Part shown: in pieces, positions 26,655 to 35,113 of the stretch
How the letters are laid out: each line of letters begins with the position of its first letter
Position numbering within the stretch: position 1 is the stretch's first letter
Assembly: GCA_947499975.1 (NCBI GenBank)
Contig: CANMQE010000005.1
Location: 22,773 to 86,772, forward strand
Direction of reading: 5' to 3'
Origin: an uncultured Sphingomonadaceae bacterium
Lineage (GTDB): Bacteria > Pseudomonadota > Alphaproteobacteria > Sphingomonadales > Sphingomonadaceae
Length of the DNA: 64,000 nt
Notes under the pieces: generated by a model
Databases searched by the model: none
Told to the model about the DNA's origin: nothing
The model's input: only the letters and a program-made list of their open reading frames with translations
Program-made: the position numbers and the translations under genes

Positions 26655-27793
26655 CCGAGCACCAATCTGGAGCGGTTGCCATCAAGCGCGATACGCAGAA
26701 ACGGAGCAAACGTGCCGCCAAAACGAGCGCGGCGAGATTCAATTTCCGGTTTCTCTGGTTCTTCCGGCCCCCAATAATCCACGAAGCTTGTCACAGTGAG
26801 GTCAGGCAGGACCCACCAACTGTAGGCTTGCGTGGGGCGTTCAGCCGGATTGGCGATGACCAGTCCATGACCGTTCAGTAGCGTCCAGGGTCCTTCGATA
26901 GATTTCGAAGTAGCGCCATACATCCCTGTGGGCGCCTCGATACCCGGTGCGAAAACGCCGCGCTGGGTGGACCAGAAAAGATACAGCGCGCCGGCGTGCT
27001 CGACAATATGCGGGCGCTCCAGCTCATTGTTCACTTCGGTTGCCTGCACAAGCGGGGGCAACAGGCCGAATTGACCATCCTGTGCCTCCGCAGCTATTCC
27101 GATCACGCCGTCGTGCGCACTGGGCTGGCATGCCGACGAACCGGTGAACAGAACGAAATTTGCGCCATCCTTATCGCGGAAATAGCTGGGGTCGCGAAAT
27201 GCCTTTATCTTGCCAGCCTCGCCTTCGTTTTCGTCAGCCGGACGGTAGATATCGCCATCCGCCTCGATGATTTCGGCGGGTTCCGACCAGGCTGAGAACT
27301 CACCCGTTTCAGTCAATGTCGATTGCGTGGAGAATATCCGCTGGTGATAGGTAAGCTTCCGGTCACCCTTTCGGCCCGCTGCCGTAAAATAGAGCGTAAC
27401 CACGCCATCTTCCAATTTCGCGGAGCCCGACCATTCTCTTGCGCCCGGCGATAAGCCTTCCGGCAGCGTGCGTGCAATATGTTGGAACCGGTCGCCACGG
27501 CGATGGAAGTGATGAATGCGCGCCATGTGGTGGCGCTGCTCGGGATCGGCTTCCCGCGGCACGGCAAGCGCGAACCAGAGTTCTCCGCCTTGCCATTCCA
27601 CGGGCATCCCACCTGGATCGGCAAGCGGCCAGGCATCCCAGACATCCAGGTCAGGAGACATGGGACTGGCACAGTCTTTGTCTATCACAGGAGCCTGGTT
27701 GGTATCGTCGAGTTGCAGCTTTCGTAAGGCGCTGGCGGACCATACAGTGGTTCTGATGCTCGGAGTGTCTGCTGTGGCCGCGCTCGGTTTCAT
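26651..27793 (-). CDS. Glycoside hydrolase family 68 fructosyltransferase/invertase (levansucrase-like)
   Basis: A GH68 enzyme of about 380 residues acting on sucrose. Key motifs are VWDAWPL with nucleophile Asp53, EWSGSA, AFRDPSY with the transition-state Asp201, and NNELERPH with acid/base Glu259 (numbered from the ATG at 27793). No signal peptide is seen, unlike exported levansucrases, so it may act as an intracellular beta-fructofuranosidase on imported sucrose. The frame is open to 27856, but AGGTAGT precedes the 27793 ATG. It is translationally coupled to the fructokinase. Whether it hydrolyses sucrose or makes fructan cannot be read from the sequence. Confidence 0.88.
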   Translation of the reverse strand: MKPSAATADTPSIRTTVWSASALRKLQLDDTNQAPVIDKDCASPMSPDLDVWDAWPLADPGGMPVEWQGGELWFALAVPREADPEQRHHMARIHHFHRRGDRFQHIARTLPEGLSPGAREWSGSAKLEDGVVTLYFTAAGRKGDRKLTYHQRIFSTQSTLTETGEFSAWSEPAEIIEADGDIYRPADENEGEAGKIKAFRDPSYFRDKDGANFVLFTGSSACQPSAHDGVIGIAAEAQDGQFGLLPPLVQATEVNNELERPHIVEHAGALYLFWSTQRGVFAPGIEAPTGMYGATSKSIEGPWTLLNGHGLVIANPAERPTQAYSWWVLPDLTVTSFVDYWGPEEPEKPEIESRRARFGGTFAPFLRIALDGNRSRLVLG

Positions 27794-27927
27794 ACTACCT
27801 GCTCTATCTTGTCGACGCACCATCGCGTCCAGCCACGCAGGGGTCGAACGGTGCATTAGTATGGGAAAGTATGGCCGGCGGACATAAGGAGGAGCATCCG
27901 CCGGCCACTATCGCTGATCCGGAAAGA

Positions 27928-30393
27928 TCAGAACTCGACCCTGACCGACGCCGATACCGTACGGCCCGCGATCGAGCGGGCTCGGACAATACCGTTGCCG
28001 GGGATCGAACCTTCTTCGGCTTCGGTGTAGCCGTAGGAATTGAAGAGGTTGTTGGCATTGAGCGAAAGCTCGAGACGATCGAGCGGGCGAACAGCAAGGA
28101 AGGCATTGACCTGTGCATAGGCGGGAAGCACCAAGTCATTGCTGTCCTGTGTGAAGCTTTCCGTCGTGCCGATCAGGTTCAGTCCAGCGGTGAAGAAGTC
28201 GTCTTCGTACTGCGCTGTACCCTGATAGACAAAGTCGGCCTGGCGACGCGGGGTATTGCCAATGACTGCGGCGTTATTTGCATCGACGATCTCGGAATCG
28301 GTCCAGGTCGCACCTGCCGAAAGCAAGAAGGGGCCGATGGCGTAGCTGCCTTCCAGTTCGACGCCGAACGCCTCATACTCGTTGTCAGTCAGCAATAGTG
28401 GAGCGATCTCTACATTGGATTCCGCCACTTCGGCATAGAAACCCGTGGCATAGAGGCGCAGACCGCCGCCCTGATACTTCACACCGCCTTCAAGCTGATT
28501 GACCTCGGCAATCACGCCACTGTCACCACCCGGCAAGCTGCCGTCTATCGTGCTGACTGCTGGCGAGAACAGGCTGCGATCGGCCGTGTGGCGACCGCCC
28601 TGACTGTAGCGTGCGAAAACCGAGAGGTCGTCGGTCAGCAGGTAGTTGGCGCCGAGCGAGAACGAGAAGTAGTTGTAATCATAGTTAACCGGACGGGCAT
28701 TGTTGAGGGGCAGGACGCTGGTCTGCGCTTCTGCCGGGTCGATCATGCCGTCGTTATTGAAGTCGAAGCTGGTCAGGCCATTGCCGAAACCAGTGTCGCT
28801 TCCGGTGATCGTGCCATCGGCCGACCCGAAGTCGTAGCGGACACTGCCGTCAAGGGTCAGGCTGCCAATTTCGGCCGATATAGCGGCAAAGGGGGCATAG
28901 GTGTCATAACTGACATCGTAGTTCCGGCGGCAGCAATTGCCGAAGAAGCTGGCACCAAAGCCCACCACGCCGTTCTGGGTGACAAGATCGCCATCGGCAT
29001 CGCGGACATCGACAAGTACGGCGTCGCCATCACCTTCGATCGTCTGGACGAAAGAAGTCCAGAGCCAATCGGTATCGACCTCCTGGCGCGAGGCGTAGAA
29101 ACCGCCGAGGAAGGTAATACGCGCGCTACCCGCATCGAATTCCTTTGAAAGGCGCAGGTCGTTCGAAATATTGTCAAGATTGTTCAGGCGGACGTTGAAC
29201 AGCACCACGTTCGTCAACAGACCGTTTCCGCCGATCGATCCCGCATCCGCAACCTGCCCAGAGTTGGGGCCGCTGGCGAATTCGATCGTCGAACCTGCGC
29301 CGCCGATGCCATCGGCGATCGATTGCGCCGATCCTGCACTGGCCGGGAAAGGCGATACGAAGCTGCCGGAATTATCTGCGAAGCGGAAACGTTCGGTCAG
29401 TACCCAACCGTCGGCAAACTCGATCTCGGCTTCGAGGCCGAGCGCCGCGGACTTGACCGAAAGACCATCGTGCAGGTCATAGGTGGTCGGATTGTTGTCG
29501 CCGTCCAGCGTCGCTGCCGTGGTGATGTACCGGCTGTAGAGCGAGTCGGTGCGCGGATCGAAATTGTCGATCGCCTGATAGTCCGGATCGGAATTCGTCC
29601 CGCCTACGAAGACCGGCTGAGGCAGGATCGTCGGCGTGCTGTCATCCAGATACTTGCCGTAGATGCGGATGTAGCCGCCATCGAATTCCTGCGTGAAGTT
29701 CGCGCGGATCTGGCCACCGTTACTGCCGGTGTATCCGATATCACGGTTGCCTTCGCCGGTGCGATAGAAGCCGCCGACATGGAAATAGCTATCGTCGGTC
29801 AGGCTGGCGCCATAATCAAAGTCGAGACGATAGGTCTCATAATCGAGACCCACCGTGCCGGCGATCGCGCCGCCTTCGCGCTCTCCGGTCTTCGAAATGA
29901 AGTTGATGACGCCGCCGGGGGAGTTGGATGCGAAAGTCGAGGCTGAACCGCCGCGAACGGTTTCGACGCGACCGACGTTGCGATCAGCACGAATAAAATT
30001 GTCGGAGTTGCCGAAGACGATGTCGCCAAATTCGAGCACCGGAAGGCCATCTTCCTGCAGCTGGATATAGCGCGCACCACCGGTCGACACGGGAATACCG
30101 CGAACGGCGATATTGGCATTGCCTTCACCGCCTGAAGCTTCGGCACGGATGCCGGGGATCTGACGAACCAGGTCAGCGGCAGAGCGCGGGTTGATGTCGG
30201 TAATCGCATCGGCATCGATCACGCTCAGCGAAACCGACGTCTCCAGTTCATTGCCGCCGCGTGCAACCGCGGTCACGAAGATCGTATTTTCCTCCTCGGC
30301 CACTTCTTCGCCAGGGGCAGCATCCTGTGCAAGGACAGGGCTGCAAATGGCCGAAAGGGCAACACCGAAGGCAAGTGCGTGACGGAACTTCAT
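27928..30393 (-). CDS. TonB-dependent receptor of the sucrose-type island
   Basis: An 821-residue outer-membrane receptor with a signal peptide (ALAFGVALSAICSPVLAQ), a TonB-box candidate TIFVTAVARGG, a plug domain (IPGIRAEASGGEGNANIAVRG, split: VRQIPGIRAEASG then NIAVRGIPV; RVETVRGGSASTFASNSPGG) and a barrel ending in VSASVRVEF. It is first in a likely minus-strand operon with GH68 and fructokinase, so sucrose or a fructoside is the expected ligand, analogous to SuxA of Xanthomonas (inference from context). The ATG at 30393 follows GGAGAG. The operator pair upstream suggests LacI control. Confidence 0.9.
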   Translation of the reverse strand: MKFRHALAFGVALSAICSPVLAQDAAPGEEVAEEENTIFVTAVARGGNELETSVSLSVIDADAITDINPRSAADLVRQIPGIRAEASGGEGNANIAVRGIPVSTGGARYIQLQEDGLPVLEFGDIVFGNSDNFIRADRNVGRVETVRGGSASTFASNSPGGVINFISKTGEREGGAIAGTVGLDYETYRLDFDYGASLTDDSYFHVGGFYRTGEGNRDIGYTGSNGGQIRANFTQEFDGGYIRIYGKYLDDSTPTILPQPVFVGGTNSDPDYQAIDNFDPRTDSLYSRYITTAATLDGDNNPTTYDLHDGLSVKSAALGLEAEIEFADGWVLTERFRFADNSGSFVSPFPASAGSAQSIADGIGGAGSTIEFASGPNSGQVADAGSIGGNGLLTNVVLFNVRLNNLDNISNDLRLSKEFDAGSARITFLGGFYASRQEVDTDWLWTSFVQTIEGDGDAVLVDVRDADGDLVTQNGVVGFGASFFGNCCRRNYDVSYDTYAPFAAISAEIGSLTLDGSVRYDFGSADGTITGSDTGFGNGLTSFDFNNDGMIDPAEAQTSVLPLNNARPVNYDYNYFSFSLGANYLLTDDLSVFARYSQGGRHTADRSLFSPAVSTIDGSLPGGDSGVIAEVNQLEGGVKYQGGGLRLYATGFYAEVAESNVEIAPLLLTDNEYEAFGVELEGSYAIGPFLLSAGATWTDSEIVDANNAAVIGNTPRRQADFVYQGTAQYEDDFFTAGLNLIGTTESFTQDSNDLVLPAYAQVNAFLAVRPLDRLELSLNANNLFNSYGYTEAEEGSIPGNGIVRARSIAGRTVSASVRVEF

Positions 30394-30456
30394 GACAAAC
30401 TCTCCTAGATCGTTCGCGCTATCTTGCACGATTCGCCTTTAGGGGTACGCAAATTT

Positions 30457-30470
30457 AAATCGATTGCAAT
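30457..30470. promoter_or_regulatory. Second, imperfect copy of the LacI-type operator
   Basis: The core AATCGATT (30458-30465) and the right half ATTGCA are the same as in the perfect palindrome, while the left half reads TTAAAT. The centres of the two sites are 23 bp apart, about two helical turns, so two dimers could bind on the same face. Confidence 0.6.
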
Positions 30471-30477
30471 AAGAAAG

Positions 30478-30491
30478 TGCAATCGATTGCA
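30478..30491. promoter_or_regulatory. Perfect palindrome TGCAATCGATTGCA, LacI-type operator
   Basis: A 14-bp perfect palindrome with a central CG, typical of LacI/GalR operators, sits in the 171-bp divergent region between the TonB receptor and the MFS importer. The LacI regulator two genes away is the likely ligand. Binding here could control both directions. Confidence 0.82.
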
Positions 30492-30564
30492 ACCGCGGTG
30501 AATTTGTGTCACCAGAATGCTTATCGACCGCTAGAAAAGGCGGCGGACAAGAGGATGGTTGAAC

Positions 30565-31899
30565 ATGAAGACTGCCGTAAAACCCCGGCTTTCGCTGCTG
30601 CGAATCATAGAAATGAACATCGGCTTTTTCGGGCTGCAGTTCAGTTTCGGGCTGCAACAGGCAAATATGGGTCCGATCTATGGGTTCCTCGGCGCGGACG
30701 AAGCGACGATGCCGCTGTTATGGCTCGCCGGACCAATGACGGGGCTTATCATTCAGCCGATCGTTGGGGCGATGAGCGACCGCACCAGTTCGCGTTTCGG
30801 CAGGCGCACGCCCTACTTCCTTATCGGTGCCATAATCTGCACGATCAGCCTGTTCCTCATGCCTTATTCCAGCACGCTCTGGATGGCCGCATCACTGCTG
30901 TGGATCCTCGATGCCGGCAACAATATCACGATGGAACCATACCGTGCATACGTGGCGGACCGGCTGGTACCCGAACAAAGGTCTATCGGGTTCCTCACGC
31001 AAAGTGCCTTTACCGGCCTTGCCCAAACCTTGTCCTACCTGGCGCCTACCTTGCTGACGGCTTTCGTGGCGCAGGACGTGCTTGATGACAACGGCATCCC
31101 GGTGATCGTACGCATTGCCTTCATCATTGGCGCCATCCTGTCGATCTCCACCATCGTATGGTCGGTCTGGCGTGTGCCGGAACTACCCATGACCGATGAC
31201 GAGAAAACAGTGCTTGAAACCAAGCCGCTGACGGTCAAGGCAACTTTCGCAGAGATTGTCGATGCCATTCGCGACATGCCCAGGCCCATGCGGCAGCTTG
31301 CCGTCGCCATGCTGTGCCAATGGTATGCAATGTTCGCCTACTGGCAGTATGTCACCTTCGCCGTCGGCCGGGCGCTATACGACACGAGCGATCCCTCCAG
31401 CGCTGCCTTCCGCGAAGCTACGTTGACAACCCAGCAGGCAGGCGCGCTGTACAATTTCATCGCTTTCATCGCGGCCCTCGCTCTTATCCCGATCGTGGCT
31501 CGGCTGGGTGCGCGACTGGTGCATGCGGCCTGCCTGACGGCATCGGGCGCAGCCATGCTGATGTTGCCAGGGATAGAGACGACTGCGGCCTTGTTCATGT
31601 TGATGCTGGGCATCGGCGTGGGGTGGGCAGGCATGATGGGCAACACCTACGTCATGCTGGCGGATTCCATTCCGGCAGAACGCAACGGGATTTACATGGG
31701 CGTGTTCAACATGTTCATCGTGATACCGATGCTGATCCAGACGCTTACGATGCCGCTGATCTACGATCCGGTTCTGGGCGGTGATCCGCGCAATGTTCTG
31801 ATGCTTGGGGGCCTGTTGATGCTTGCAGGTGCGGTAGCCACGCTGTTTGTGGACGCAGGGCATCGTGTGCCGCGTGAACAAAAGCACATTGTCAGCTAG
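30565..31899 (+). CDS. MFS sugar importer (SuxC/SUT-like, probable sucrose permease)
   Basis: A 444-residue protein with 12 hydrophobic segments. GFFGLQFSFGLQQANMGPIY, MSDRTSSRFGRRTPYF (the MFS loop 2-3 motif) and NITMEPYRAYVADRL resemble the sucrose/GPH-like transporters of plants and Xanthomonas SuxC. It would move sucrose across the inner membrane by proton symport. The ATG at 30565 has AAGAGGA upstream; a TTG at 30559 is also possible. It is followed 9 nt later by the LacI regulator. Confidence 0.88.
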   Translation: MKTAVKPRLSLLRIIEMNIGFFGLQFSFGLQQANMGPIYGFLGADEATMPLLWLAGPMTGLIIQPIVGAMSDRTSSRFGRRTPYFLIGAIICTISLFLMPYSSTLWMAASLLWILDAGNNITMEPYRAYVADRLVPEQRSIGFLTQSAFTGLAQTLSYLAPTLLTAFVAQDVLDDNGIPVIVRIAFIIGAILSISTIVWSVWRVPELPMTDDEKTVLETKPLTVKATFAEIVDAIRDMPRPMRQLAVAMLCQWYAMFAYWQYVTFAVGRALYDTSDPSSAAFREATLTTQQAGALYNFIAFIAALALIPIVARLGARLVHAACLTASGAAMLMLPGIETTAALFMLMLGIGVGWAGMMGNTYVMLADSIPAERNGIYMGVFNMFIVIPMLIQTLTMPLIYDPVLGGDPRNVLMLGGLLMLAGAVATLFVDAGHRVPREQKHIVS

Positions 31900-31908
31900 G
31901 GTATAAAC

Positions 31909-32946
31909 ATGGCGACACCCGAAGATCAGGATCCGAATTATGTAACCGCACCTGTGCGCACCATTGCCGATCTGGCAAAGATTGCGGGCGTATCGGCGGG
32001 CACGGTGTCACGCGCCCTTGCGGGCAACAGCCTGGTGAATGCCAAAACGCGTGAAAAGATCGAGCGGATCGCTCGTGAACACGATTTTCGCCCGAACCAG
32101 ATGGCCAGCAAGCTGCGACGACAGAAAACTGGCGTGATCGGAGTGGTCATCCCGCTAGGGCATGATCGCCAGCAGCAGATTTCCGATACGTTCTTCATGA
32201 CCCTGCTGGGACATCTTGCGGACGAGCTGACAGCAAGGGGTTATGACCTCATGCTGCGCCGTGTCATTCCGCAGCAGGACAAGGATTGGCTGGACAGGTT
32301 CATCCGCTCGGGAATGATCGATGGCGTGCTGGTGATCGGCCAATCGAACCAGTTCGAAAGGATCGAGGAAATCGCTGATGGCTATCTACCGATGGTTGTC
32401 TGGGGCAATCACAAGGAGGGACAGCGGCACTGCGTTGTTGGTGCGGACAATCGTCTTGGCGGAAAGCTGGCAGCGGAACGATTGATAGCGGCAGGGGCCA
32501 GACGCCTTGCTTTTCTGGGTGACACGGGGCCGTTCGAATTCGCCGCGCGCTTCGCAGGCGCGCAAGATGTTGCCACCCGTATGGGCGCATCGATCGAGGC
32601 AGTCCCCACCCACCTTACGCCCGATCGGACGGGCAAGGAGATCGCTGCATTTCTTGCTGAAAACCACGATGAGATCGATGGTATCTTTGCCGCAAGCGAT
32701 ACTATCGCCTTTTCCTGCCTGCGCGAACTGCAGAAGCTCGGTATGGCAGTTCCCGAGCAGATGAAGCTGGTGGGGTTCGATGACCTACCTATCGCCGCCC
32801 AAACGCTGCCGCCGCTCACAACCATTCGCCAGGACATAGCTGCTGGTGCCCACGGGCTTGTCGATTTGCTATTGCGACGTCTGAATGGTGAAGAAACCGA
32901 AAGCCTCATCATGCCGCCCAGGCTCGTCATTCGCGAGACGGCGTAG
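31909..32946 (+). CDS. LacI-family transcriptional regulator of the sucrose-type island
   Basis: A 345-residue LacI/GalR regulator. The HTH is TIADLAKIAGVSAGTVSRAL (residues about 18-37), followed by the hinge helix NQMASKLRRQKTGVIGVV. The periplasmic-binding-like effector domain ends with VGFDDLPIAAQTLPPLTTI and the usual RLVIRET tail. It is cotranscribed with the MFS importer and very probably binds the TGCAATCGATTGCA site upstream; a sugar or sugar phosphate would release it. Confidence 0.93.
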   Translation: MATPEDQDPNYVTAPVRTIADLAKIAGVSAGTVSRALAGNSLVNAKTREKIERIAREHDFRPNQMASKLRRQKTGVIGVVIPLGHDRQQQISDTFFMTLLGHLADELTARGYDLMLRRVIPQQDKDWLDRFIRSGMIDGVLVIGQSNQFERIEEIADGYLPMVVWGNHKEGQRHCVVGADNRLGGKLAAERLIAAGARRLAFLGDTGPFEFAARFAGAQDVATRMGASIEAVPTHLTPDRTGKEIAAFLAENHDEIDGIFAASDTIAFSCLRELQKLGMAVPEQMKLVGFDDLPIAAQTLPPLTTIRQDIAAGAHGLVDLLLRRLNGEETESLIMPPRLVIRETA

Positions 32947-33023
32947 CTGTCAGGCGCACGCTAGCAACTAAATGCTGTTTGTCGAAAGTTGAGTTCGGGA
33001 GCACCTTGCTTTCGGAAAAGCTA

Positions 33024-33099
33024 TGGTGCCGCTTAGAGGATTCGAACCTCTGACCCCATCATTACGAATGATGTGCTCTACCAACTGAGCTAAAGCGGC
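33024..33099 (-). tRNA. tRNA-Thr (CGT anticodon)
   Basis: Read on the minus strand, the 76-nt gene starts GCCGCTTTAGCTCAGTTGG and ends with an encoded CCA. The acceptor stem GCCGCTT/AAGCGGC, D arm, T arm (GAGGTTCGAATCCTC) and anticodon stem ATCAT/ATGAT are all intact. The loop TTCGTAA gives anticodon CGT, which reads ACG threonine codons. Confidence 0.96.
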
Positions 33100-33160
33100 A
33101 TTCCGGTGCCGCCCTTTAGTGTCACCTTTGCCGTTCGGCAACGGTGAACTGAAAGGACGG

Positions 33161-33234
33161 TGGAGGCCCGAGCCGGAATCGAACCGGCGTGCAAGGATTT
33201 GCAGTCCTCTGCGTAACCACTCCGCCATCGGGCC
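33161..33234 (-). tRNA. tRNA-Cys (GCA anticodon)
   Basis: Read on the minus strand, the 74-nt gene starts GGCCCGATGGCGGAGTGG and ends with an encoded CCA. Acceptor stem GGCCCG/CGGGCC, T arm GCCGGTTCGATTCCGGC and anticodon stem AGGA(C)/(A)TCCT are intact, and the loop CTGCAAA carries GCA. It lies 61 nt upstream of the Thr gene on the same strand, so the two may share one transcript. Confidence 0.96.
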
Positions 33235-33369
33235 GGAAGGGCGGCCAACTAGCGCCTTGTTTGGCGATGTGCAATGCTTTCTTCACTCGAAATCCTCGGT
33301 CCCATCCGGCGCGCTTGTGCATTAAAGGCTTGCACGCATGGTATTGTTGGTTCGAAACCGGGGAAGCGA

Positions 33370-35094
33370 ATGGCAGGCAAGGCGATTATTCCGCGGCTGG
33401 GCTGGCTGAAAACCTACGCGCCGTCGTGTCTGGTGAATGATGGTGTTGCGGGCCTGATTCTGTCCATTCTGCTGGTTCCGCAGGCCATGGCCTATGCCCA
33501 GCTTGCCGGTCTGCCGCCGCAGATGGGTCTCTACGCCGCGATGACGCCGCCGCTGCTGTATGCGCTTTTCGGCACGAGTTGCTTCGTCTCGGTAGGGCCA
33601 GTCGCCCTGGTGTCGTTGATCGTGGCGGAGGCAAGCGGGATTGCCGGAGGAGATCCGGCGTCGGTAGTCGCCATTATCGCCATCCAGGCCGGTATTCTCC
33701 TGCTGCTGGTGGGCGCGCTGGGGCTGGGCCGGCTGGTGAACTTTGTCAGCGAGCCGGCGTTGCTCGGCTTTACCGCAGCGGCAGCGTTCCTGATCGCGGC
33801 GAGCCAGTTGCCGACCTTGCTGGGCCTCGATACGGAACGGGCTGGCAACCTGCCCGCCGCACTGGGCGCGCTTTGGCAGGGGCTGCCAGAGACAAGCACG
33901 CCCACCGCCCTGATCGGCGGGGGCGCGCTGGTGGCCCTTCTGATAATCAACAAATTCGCGGCGCCATTGCTATGGAAGCTAGGGGTCCATCCCCCCTGGC
34001 GGCAGGCCATTGCCAAATCGCTGCCGCTCATCGTCATCGTGATGGCTGCATATCTTGCCACCGGATATGAAAGTGCTGTGCCATCGGTGCAGACGTTTGA
34101 GCCGGGGTTGCCCGGCTTGCCTTCCATTGGAACGCTGGACCTCTGGCTGACACTGTTCCCGTCCAGCGCGGCGGTGGCGATCATCGTGTTTGTGACCGCT
34201 ACGGCCGTGGCAAAATCACTGGCGGGTAGCGACCGCAGCGATCTCGATACCAGTCGGGAGGCCGTGGCGCTGGGGATGGGCAACGTCGTGGCCGCGATTT
34301 CCGGTGGTTACGCCGTGGGTGCCAGCCTCAGCCGTTCCGCCCTGGTGGAAGAGAGCGGGGCGCGTTCACCGCTGGCATCCGTCGTGGGTGCAATGGTGGT
34401 GCTGGCAACCATGCTGTTCCTGTCCCCACTGCTTGGTTACCTTCCCCGCACCGCATTGGCGGCGCTCGTCATCAGCGCGGTATTCGGCCTCATCAAGCTG
34501 GGCGACATCAGGGCGATCTGGCAGCATGACCGGCTGGAAGGCTACATCGTCGCCATCGCGTTCCTCGCCACCGTGCTGCTGGGCGTCCGGCTGGGACTGG
34601 CCATCGGTGCGGGCATCAGCATCGCGCATTTCCTGTGGTTTTCTTCCGTCCCGCGCGTCACCCGCATCGGTAGTGATGACGGCGGCGCATCTTTCCGCTC
34701 TATCGATCGGGATGATGTGGAGATCATCACCCTGCCGGTGCTGGGAATACGTATCGACCGCTCGATCTATTTCGGGAATGCGGAATATGTCGAGGAGGAA
34801 ATCTTCAAGCTTGTCGGCAAGCACGAGGACGTGGAGTGCCTGGTACTCGACATGCGCTCGGTGAACGGCGTCGATGCCAGCGGCGTTGCGATGCTGCGCC
34901 GCCTGGTAGAGCGGCTGGAGCGCGCCGACATGAAGGTACACTTCGCGGAAACTCACGCGCCGGTGATCGAGAAGCTGAAGGCGCTGGATCCGGCGGTCTG
35001 CCATTTCCACCGCACCGTTGGCGATGCCGTGGGATCCTGCGGTGTTGCTCTGGACGAAGTCAACGATGATGCGGTAGGGATCTGGCCACGATAG
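33370..35094 (+). CDS. SulP family anion transporter with STAS domain
   Basis: A 574-residue protein. The N-terminal two thirds hold 10-14 membrane spans with the SulP signature VPQAMAYAQLAGLPPQMGLYAA. The C-terminal cytoplasmic STAS domain (from about residue 440) contains VECLVLDMRSVNGVDASGVAML. Members carry sulfate, bicarbonate or other anions, usually with Na+ or H+; the substrate is not decidable here. The ATG at 33370 has GGGGAAGCGA upstream. The frame is open to 33274, but no homology is expected there. It is followed 19 nt later by an FAD oxidoreductase. Confidence 0.92.
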   Translation: MAGKAIIPRLGWLKTYAPSCLVNDGVAGLILSILLVPQAMAYAQLAGLPPQMGLYAAMTPPLLYALFGTSCFVSVGPVALVSLIVAEASGIAGGDPASVVAIIAIQAGILLLLVGALGLGRLVNFVSEPALLGFTAAAAFLIAASQLPTLLGLDTERAGNLPAALGALWQGLPETSTPTALIGGGALVALLIINKFAAPLLWKLGVHPPWRQAIAKSLPLIVIVMAAYLATGYESAVPSVQTFEPGLPGLPSIGTLDLWLTLFPSSAAVAIIVFVTATAVAKSLAGSDRSDLDTSREAVALGMGNVVAAISGGYAVGASLSRSALVEESGARSPLASVVGAMVVLATMLFLSPLLGYLPRTALAALVISAVFGLIKLGDIRAIWQHDRLEGYIVAIAFLATVLLGVRLGLAIGAGISIAHFLWFSSVPRVTRIGSDDGGASFRSIDRDDVEIITLPVLGIRIDRSIYFGNAEYVEEEIFKLVGKHEDVECLVLDMRSVNGVDASGVAMLRRLVERLERADMKVHFAETHAPVIEKLKALDPAVCHFHRTVGDAVGSCGVALDEVNDDAVGIWPR

Positions 35095-35113
35095 ACACCG
35101 GGAAGGAAATGGC

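Noticed and set aside
32968..33228. An 86-codon minus-strand open frame
   Set aside because: It runs straight through both tRNA genes and is produced by their sequence.
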